Source: a virus. From it: a stretch of DNA of 41,325 bases. The position numbers and the translations under genes are program-made. Under the pieces are notes generated by a model. The model was not told where the DNA came from and did no database searches. It was given only the letters and a program-made list of their open reading frames with translations. Shown here one piece after another: positions 36,339-41,325 of this stretch; within the stretch, counting starts at the first letter, position 1, and every line of letters begins with the position of its first letter. The stretch spans positions 1-41,325 of IMG/VR virus record IMGVR_UViG_3300027782_002219. One strand, 5' to 3'.

Positions 36339-37122
36339 AATCTTTCCAATCTCGGTATACATCTAACATGCGTTTTCGTTTTTTATAATTCACTCTATTT
36401 GATTGTAACAGGACTTCAAATGCTTTGTCAATACCTGATCCCAATTGGAGATTAATATGTGACTTAGGTTTACCTATAGTTTCAAATTCTGGAAATGCGG
36501 CAAGCACATGATGCTTTTGATGTGGCTTATTCAACTCGAACCAATCGTATTGTCGGAAGAAATCGACAACGGTAGTATCAAGATATGGTGCTACAAACTT
36601 TTTATTATATTTTTCGGCAAGTAATAACTGCTGACTTAATCCTGCTGGATTAGATTGACCAAAGTAATCTTGACGAAATTGATCGAATAATGACTTGGGT
36701 TGTTTGAAATGAATACATGCTCTCTTTGATACTCCATAGTGTCCATCGGCAGCAATTCCAGATAGAATATTTGTCTCTTCTATTTTAGGATAGATGTACA
36801 TAAAAGGAAACGTACATTCATAATGTGTTTTCTTAACACACTTCCAATTCTTACGTAATGTTTCAAAATCATTTTCTAAATTGTTTATTGGTACAACTAC
36901 AGTTGTGCAATCCCAACCCATCTTATCGCTTGTACTCTTTGCTTTCTCAGCATCATATGTAGGTTGACCTTCTAAGTGAAAAGTATAGGCATGAACTTTC
37001 TTACCTAATCGATGTGCTGTAAGTGCTAGTGATAATGAATCTACACCACCTGAAAGAAGAACGGCAACAGTTTCATCGTTACAATTAGTTGCAACAAATT
37101 TCTCAAGCAATTTGTCGATCAT
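36310..37122 (-). CDS. Asparagine-synthase-like ATP pyrophosphatase (270 aa)
   Basis: A PP-loop ATPase: VAVLLSGGVDSLSLAL (SGGVDS at 24-29) followed by KKVHAYTFHLEGQPTYDAEK, ILSGIAADGHYG with the GxxxDG motif of asparagine synthases, and a helical C-terminus. There is no N-terminal glutaminase domain, so ammonia or another amine would be the nitrogen donor. Stand-alone domains of this type occur in several large phages with unknown products. The gene overlaps PDF upstream by 20 bases and the methyltransferase downstream. Neighbouring DNA and RNA modification genes leave a base-modification role open. Confidence 0.8.
   Translation of the reverse strand: MIDKLLEKFVATNCNDETVAVLLSGGVDSLSLALTAHRLGKKVHAYTFHLEGQPTYDAEKAKSTSDKMGWDCTTVVVPINNLENDFETLRKNWKCVKKTHYECTFPFMYIYPKIEETNILSGIAADGHYGVSKRACIHFKQPKSLFDQFRQDYFGQSNPAGLSQQLLLAEKYNKKFVAPYLDTTVVDFFRQYDWFELNKPHQKHHVLAAFPEFETIGKPKSHINLQLGSGIDKAFEVLLQSNRVNYKKRKRMLDVYRDWKDYAEVRTLFD
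36402..36431 (-). promoter_or_regulatory. Candidate promoter (TTGACA-N18-TACAAT) for the DNA methyltransferase
   Basis: A -35 TTGACA (36426-36431) and a -10 TACAAT (36402-36407) with 18-base spacing lie in the 3' part of the asparagine-synthase-like gene, about 64 bases before the methyltransferase ATG. The match is good, but it sits inside coding sequence. Confidence 0.45.
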
Positions 37123-37690
37123 TCTTTGCTTTCCTCACGATGGTCTTGATTGTTTTCTTTTGTTTCTTACGTGCCATTTGTAGTGCTACTGGTTTAGCAT
37201 GACTAGTAAACTTAATTCCATTTAGATGTTCCAGTTCATGTAAGAAACATTGAGCACTTACACCCTCAAGTCTACCTTCTTTTACAACGCCATACTCATC
37301 CATATATTCTACATCAATCCACTCTGGTCGATCAACATTAAAAAACAATCCAGGGAAGGAAAGACAACCCTCTTTATTTTTGGCAAGCGTTTCTGATTGC
37401 CTAATGACTTTTGGATTTAAACATACCATTTGGAACTCATCTGTACCTATAACAAACATTCTTTCCGATGCACCACATTGATTGGCAGATAGTCCAACAC
37501 CACCATATAACTTCATGGTCATCTTCAATCGTTTTGCTAAGGTCACTAATGCTGGAGCAGGAAATCCATCTTTGTATTCTGGAATTACAGTAAGTAACAT
37601 AGGATAATTTTCGCCAAACAAAGGCAATGGATCAAGTCTCTCTGTTGTTTGTATACCTGCTGTGGTATCAATCGTTAATATCTCACTCAT
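37103..37690 (-). CDS. def: Peptide deformylase (195 aa)
   Basis: All three PDF motifs are intact: GVGLSANQ (64-71), EGCLSFP with metal ligand C109, and FLHELEHLNG with H151, E152 and H155. The enzyme removes the formyl group from new proteins. It carries an N-terminal extension (SEILTIDTTAGIQTTERLDP) and a basic C-terminal tail. Phage PDFs are known from cyanophages. The ATG at 37690 overlaps the stop of the small upstream gene (ATGA); another in-frame ATG at 37705 lies inside that gene and is less likely. Confidence 0.92.
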   Translation of the reverse strand: MSEILTIDTTAGIQTTERLDPLPLFGENYPMLLTVIPEYKDGFPAPALVTLAKRLKMTMKLYGGVGLSANQCGASERMFVIGTDEFQMVCLNPKVIRQSETLAKNKEGCLSFPGLFFNVDRPEWIDVEYMDEYGVVKEGRLEGVSAQCFLHELEHLNGIKFTSHAKPVALQMARKKQKKTIKTIVRKAKNDRQIA

Positions 37691-37863
37691 TTTTCTAGTA
37701 CCCATTCTTCAGCAAAGTTCTCTGCTGCATGTAAAGTTAAAAAGTCTGAGGTATATCTTACACCAAACTTGTCCGTACAGGTTACAATATAATTTTTTGT
37801 TTCTTCGTCCAAAGATACGACCGCCTTACGATCTCTATCCATGTGTCCACTTATCTCTATCAT
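37687..37863 (-). CDS. Small unknown protein between gp46 and PDF (58 aa)
   Basis: A 58-codon gene with ATGA overlaps at both ends (with gp46 at 37860-37863 and with PDF at 37687-37690), which strongly supports that it is translated. The protein starts MIEISGHMDRDRKAVVSLDE, continues YIVTCTDKFG and ends in an amphipathic helix (TLHAAENFAEEWVLEK). Similar short beta-beta-alpha proteins occur in this position in related phages as far as I recall; the function is unknown. Confidence 0.75.
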   Translation of the reverse strand: MIEISGHMDRDRKAVVSLDEETKNYIVTCTDKFGVRYTSDFLTLHAAENFAEEWVLEK

Positions 37864-39566
37864 TTTACTATCCTCGAAAAGTTTTTTACTTTCTCAAATT
37901 TAATTGTGTTGGCAAATTTATCTTGCAGTATATCGCCCTTATGACTAATTACAAATAGGTTTACTTCATCAAGTGCATGTAGAATCTTCATCAGTTCTTC
38001 TGTGCCTGTAGTATCTAGGGAAGAATCGAATACCTCATCTAGTATCAACAGATTGGTACTGGATGAGTTCTTTAGTTTAGCAACCGCCCTCCACGTCAAC
38101 ATCAATGCCATATCAATACGTTGCTTCTCACCTTCAGAGAAGTTGTGGTAACTAAAGTCATCACGATGGCGTGACTTGATTGTCTCTTTGAATGACTCAT
38201 CAAGATTAAAGTTGACAAAGAAGTCTAATGAGGCAAGATACTTGTTGATTAGTTTATTGATGATGGGTAGATATTGTTTGATGATCTTAGTCTTGATGCC
38301 AGTATCTTTTAAAAGAACTGATGCTGCATCATAGTATGCCCTCTCTGTAATCAACACTCTCAAATCAGATTGTGATGTTGAAATTTGTTCCTGTAAGTCA
38401 ACCAACTCATTAGCATCAGCACTTTCTTCAGATGCATTTAAATCTGCAATTTGTTTTTCTAGTTTTACAATTGCTGCTTCCAATCCTGCTTTGCCAGTTT
38501 GTTTGGTTGCAAGTTCAATTCGTATTGTGTGTAGTGTCTGTTCATCGGAACGCAAAGATGTCAGCAAAGTTTCATGCTCTGTTATCTTCACTTGAAGTTC
38601 TGTTAGACCACTAACAAGTTCCTGCTCCTTTGATAGTAGAGTGCCCATGTGCCCTTCTTTAAACTCCAAGGTAATGGCCTGCCTACACGTTGGGCAATCA
38701 GCATTGTGTTCATAGAAATCTCTATCTGTTCCCACTTGGGATATCTTGCTTTCAATTTTTGATTCAACTTTTTTAAACGCAGTAATCTTCTTTTCATTTT
38801 CAGGAATTTTCGAGCAGACTTCGGTATATGTTTGTTTCTGTCGCTCCAGATCGTCAATCTCTCTATGTAAGGTGCGTATGGTTTCTCTGCAACTTTGTAT
38901 TTCACTAGCATATTCGTTTACCTTTACATCTTTATCTTCGTTGAGTTTATCTTGATGTTCTTTTTTTAAATTGTATTTCTGCGTCAGTAAATCTATCTCA
39001 CTTTTCTTTACAAATGTTTGTTCTTTATTTGTTGAAGTTCTTTCTTTTACCAAACTATTCATGGTAGAAAAGATTTCAATATCTAAAAGATCCTCAATGA
39101 TAGAGCGGCGATCAGATGCAGACAATTGCATGAATGGTGTGAATGATGCCGATCCAAGAATAACAATCTGTGTAAATGATTTATAGTTTAATTTTAAAAT
39201 AAACTTTTCCAAATACTCTTGATAGTCACGTACTGCGGCGTCTTGATTAATCAATTCACCATCTTGATATATCTCAAACAAATTTGGTTTGATGCCACGA
39301 ACAATCTTATATTGTTTGTTGCCAATATTAAACTCAACTTCTACAATACAATCTTTACCGTTGATTGAATTTAATAGATTAGGTTTGTTTATATTACGAA
39401 ATGGTTTGCCAAACAAAGCAAAACACAACGCATCCAGCATGGTGGACTTACCAGAACCATTAGTACCAACAACTAGGGTGTTGGTATTACTGTTTAGTTT
39501 TAGTTCCGTAAAATGATTACCAGTTGAAAGTAGATTTTTCCAACGGAGTGTTTTGAATATTATCAT
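37860..39566 (-). CDS. 46: Recombination endonuclease subunit gp46, SbcC/Rad50-like (568 aa)
   Basis: An SMC-like ATPase: Walker A VGTNGSGKSTMLDAL (GTNGSGKS at 34-41), two long coiled-coil arms (about 170-280 and 300-400) around a zinc hook CPTC at 291-294, the signature FSEGEKQRIDMAL and Walker B/D-loop LLILDEVFDSSLD. The length is like T4 gp46 (560 aa). With gp47 it resects DNA ends for UvsX-driven recombination and helps degrade host DNA. It overlaps gp47 by ATGA. Confidence 0.96.
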   Translation of the reverse strand: MIIFKTLRWKNLLSTGNHFTELKLNSNTNTLVVGTNGSGKSTMLDALCFALFGKPFRNINKPNLLNSINGKDCIVEVEFNIGNKQYKIVRGIKPNLFEIYQDGELINQDAAVRDYQEYLEKFILKLNYKSFTQIVILGSASFTPFMQLSASDRRSIIEDLLDIEIFSTMNSLVKERTSTNKEQTFVKKSEIDLLTQKYNLKKEHQDKLNEDKDVKVNEYASEIQSCRETIRTLHREIDDLERQKQTYTEVCSKIPENEKKITAFKKVESKIESKISQVGTDRDFYEHNADCPTCRQAITLEFKEGHMGTLLSKEQELVSGLTELQVKITEHETLLTSLRSDEQTLHTIRIELATKQTGKAGLEAAIVKLEKQIADLNASEESADANELVDLQEQISTSQSDLRVLITERAYYDAASVLLKDTGIKTKIIKQYLPIINKLINKYLASLDFFVNFNLDESFKETIKSRHRDDFSYHNFSEGEKQRIDMALMLTWRAVAKLKNSSSTNLLILDEVFDSSLDTTGTEELMKILHALDEVNLFVISHKGDILQDKFANTIKFEKVKNFSRIVK

Positions 39567-40633
39567 TCAGTTTCAGTGTTTAGTGCTTCAACATAAAGTT
39601 CACGCATTAGACCTTTAAGTTTATCACTTTCTACATTCAGTGTCAAGTTATCAATGTATTTGGAAAGAATCGTCATGGTATCTTCCGCTTGATCAATCAA
39701 GTCTTGATCAGCATCAAGAGTGACTTCGGTAAAATCTTCAACAATGGAAATGTCAGCAACACCTGCTTTGTATAATTGATCTATTACTATATCAAACAAG
39801 AATGGATTTGATTTGTTTACCACTACCACTTTAACATACGAACCTTCATAGATTGAATAATCAAATGTTCGATATTGTTCTGCCATATTTTCTAAGGTAT
39901 CATCATAGTTTATCTTATAGAACATGCGGTATGGATTTTGAATGAATTCCATTTCACGGGTATGAGTATCAAAGATATGAAAGCCTCTTGGGTCTTTATA
40001 ATCTGACCATGTTATTTCACCTGGAGTACCAACATAGTGAATGTGACCATCATTAGACTTGTGATGAAAATGTCCAGAAAGAACTACATCGTATTTGGTT
40101 AATTTATCTTTCTCTATACCTGTATGACAGAACACACCACGTTCCATTTCAAACCCACGAAGTTCAAAATGCCCTAAACAGATTTGCGATTTGGTTTGTT
40201 TGATCTGCTCAAAGATATCATCTTCATTATCATCACATAACCAAGGCACAATATCAATATCGATACCGTCAAAGTTAAGTGTAGTAAAAGAATCACATAT
40301 AGTAATGTTGTCATACTCGTTTAAGAGTAATTGTGATGAGTTAACCTGTAAGGTGTTTTTGAATGCGACATCATGGTTGCCCAACAATGTAATGAATCGT
40401 ATACCATTGTCTTGTAATTTCTTGAAGAAATATTCACGGCAGAGGTAAAGTGAGTTAAAGTTAATAAACTTCCGACGGTCGAATAGATCACCAAGTTGTA
40501 TAACGGTAGTAACATTGTGATCCTTTAGATATGGAAAGAACGTGTTCGTGTAGAACTTCTCCATGTATTTATGAAACTCTAAAGAATCACCACGCATTCC
40601 GTGATGCGTATCGCCAAGTATGCAAATTTTCAT
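39563..40633 (-). CDS. 47: Recombination nuclease subunit gp47, SbcD/Mre11-like (356 aa)
   Basis: A calcineurin-like metallophosphoesterase with the full motif set: ILGDTHHG (D8, H10), LGDLFDRR, LLGNHD and LSGHFHHK. The length matches T4 gp47 (339 aa). It is the nuclease partner of gp46. The gene follows gp55 by four bases and is presumably in the same transcript. A weak promoter-like TTGACA-N17-TAAACT lies inside its 3' end (39618-39646), but the -10 is poor. Confidence 0.96.
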   Translation of the reverse strand: MKICILGDTHHGMRGDSLEFHKYMEKFYTNTFFPYLKDHNVTTVIQLGDLFDRRKFINFNSLYLCREYFFKKLQDNGIRFITLLGNHDVAFKNTLQVNSSQLLLNEYDNITICDSFTTLNFDGIDIDIVPWLCDDNEDDIFEQIKQTKSQICLGHFELRGFEMERGVFCHTGIEKDKLTKYDVVLSGHFHHKSNDGHIHYVGTPGEITWSDYKDPRGFHIFDTHTREMEFIQNPYRMFYKINYDDTLENMAEQYRTFDYSIYEGSYVKVVVVNKSNPFLFDIVIDQLYKAGVADISIVEDFTEVTLDADQDLIDQAEDTMTILSKYIDNLTLNVESDKLKGLMRELYVEALNTETE

Positions 40634-40637
40634 ATGT

Positions 40638-41174
40638 CTATTCTACATCATTTTGTAGGAAAGATTCAAGACCTTCCGCTTTCTTTTCCTTCTTTTTCTT
40701 CTTATTTTCCTCAAAGTTAAAGATGAATTCGGAAATGTTATCGTACAATTCAAACTGTTTCATATTACCATTTTCATCTTCAAACATTTCGCCTTCATCC
40801 AGTAATCCAAATTGTTGAGTTGCCTTATACTTCACATATAATTGTTTCTTTTCCTTCATAATTCTACGAAGAAAAGCATAGTAAATTATCTGGGTAAAGT
40901 ATGCAAATGGATTCTTTGATTTGGCAGGATCAAAATTGCGGAAGTACATGATACAGTTCTCTACACCATCAGAGATCATTTCATCACGGTACGTATAGGA
41001 AATAAAATTTGGTTTGCGAGACAGATGTTCAGCAATCTTTAAAAAACATTCACCAATATAGTTAGGTATCTTGGGTTCTGGTCCGTCTGTTTCTTTTGCT
41101 TTCGCACAGTCCTCATGGTACTTAATGAGTGCTGCCAGGAAGTCTGCGTTGTTCACATAATGATTTGTAGCCAT
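40638..41174 (-). CDS. 55: Late-transcription sigma factor gp55 (178 aa)
   Basis: It can be aligned by eye to T4 gp55: YVNNADFLAALIKYHEDCAK, then RDEMISDGVENCIMYFRNFD (region 2 core; T4 has [20 protein letters not shown]) and SKNPFAYFTQIIYYAFLRRI. The length equals that of T4 gp55 (185 aa). The C-terminus GLESFLQ (168-174) resembles the T4 SLDFLYE peptide that binds the gp45 clamp and couples late transcription to replication. Its promoter target TATAAATA is found at 16475-16482. The ATG follows AAAAAGG at a rather long distance. Confidence 0.94.
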   Translation of the reverse strand: MATNHYVNNADFLAALIKYHEDCAKAKETDGPEPKIPNYIGECFLKIAEHLSRKPNFISYTYRDEMISDGVENCIMYFRNFDPAKSKNPFAYFTQIIYYAFLRRIMKEKKQLYVKYKATQQFGLLDEGEMFEDENGNMKQFELYDNISEFIFNFEENKKKKKEKKAEGLESFLQNDVE

Positions 41175-41251
41175 AATATTATTTACCTTTTTAATTGCTT
41201 GACATCTTTGAAACCAGGGTGTAAAATGCTCTTGTAGTGATTGAAATCTAA

Positions 41252-41325
41252 TTATACATTACCATAGATGTTGTTCTTGATCATTCTATAACCCGTCAGC
41301 AACTCCATAATTCCACTATCTAAAT
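41252..41325 (-). CDS. C-terminal fragment of an upstream gene (partial)
   Basis: A frame open from the right edge ends at TAA (41252-41254) after 23 codons, including MELLTGYRMIKNNIYGNV. It has the orientation and the packing of its neighbours, so it is probably the end of the next upstream gene, but it is too short to identify. The 77 bases between it and gp55 hold no further gene; no strong promoter is visible there. Confidence 0.4.
   Translation of the reverse strand, partial: LDSGIMELLTGYRMIKNNIYGNV

Noticed and set aside
39618-39646. TTGACA-N17-TAAACT as a promoter for gp46
   Set aside because: The -35 is perfect but the -10 matches only four of six positions and lies within gp47 coding sequence; kept only as a remark.
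41195-41225. TTGACA near 41208 as a promoter
   Set aside because: It is on the plus strand, facing away from the nearest upstream gene, and has no -10 at proper spacing or plus-strand gene to drive.
1-41325. tRNA genes, CRISPR arrays, insertion sequences and integration genes
   Set aside because: Reading both strands by eye I saw no tRNA cloverleaf motif, spaced direct-repeat array, transposase or integrase. A covariance-model scan would be needed to exclude a tRNA fully.

Overview
The window is a contiguous piece of a T4-like (myovirus) phage genome. It is AT-rich and gene-dense, and every supported gene is on the minus strand, so transcription runs from high to low coordinates. Neighbouring genes usually overlap by ATGA or TAATG. 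The evidence for the phage type is a near-complete T4 replication and recombination core in an order like that of marine and freshwater T4-like phages: late sigma gp55, gp47, gp46, clamp gp45, clamp loader gp44/gp62, RegA, Hsp20, dCMP deaminase, DNA polymerase gp43, UvsX and helicase gp41. The phage IscU and A-type carrier look proteobacterial, and my impression is betaproteobacterial, so the host may be an aquatic proteobacterium. That last step is inference. I saw no tRNA, rRNA, insertion sequence or CRISPR array.

Right part (about 16.5-41.3 kb): early/middle genes. gp55, gp47 and gp46 come first, followed by peptide deformylase, an asparagine-synthase-like enzyme, a C5-cytosine DNA methyltransferase and a CmoA-like methyltransferase. 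Next are a metallopeptidase/VWA protein and a CobS/MoxR-type AAA ATPase, each behind its own strong sigma70-type promoter. A small winged-helix protein then forms a self-contained unit of promoter, leader, gene and terminator. A glycosyltransferase, gp45-44-62-RegA, Hsp20, two 2-oxoglutarate oxygenases, dCMP deaminase, gp43, a coiled-coil membrane protein, UvsX and gp41 complete this part. Several promoters match TTGACA-N17-TATAAT, and two of them are overlapped by perfect inverted repeats.

Left part (about 0-16.5 kb): late genes. A perfect T4 late promoter (TATAAATA) overlaps the gp41 stop codon. Behind it is a tightly coupled operon: an unknown 360-aa protein, an RNA-ligase-like nucleotidyltransferase, a small conserved protein, IscU, an ErpA-like carrier, a small unknown protein, a HExxH protein, and a sugar cassette (glycosyltransferase-like proteins, an O-methyltransferase-like protein, a kinase-fold protein and a sugar-nucleotidyltransferase/HAD fusion). 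Then come a nucleotidylyltransferase-kinase fusion, three mosaic basic/acidic proteins probably located in the prohead core, and virion structural genes ending in a truncated LamG-like protein.

The most interesting signal is that four otherwise unrelated proteins start with a 9-10 residue peptide closely resembling the T4 capsid-targeting sequence (M-K-x-F/Y...[IL]xE), which the T4 prohead protease cuts after [IL]xE. The neighbouring mosaic proteins carry repeated [LI]DE sites, and one of them contains an embedded HicA-like toxin domain directly behind such a site. I infer that this phage loads its capsid with a set of enzymes, possibly including an RNA-cleaving toxin, for delivery with the DNA.
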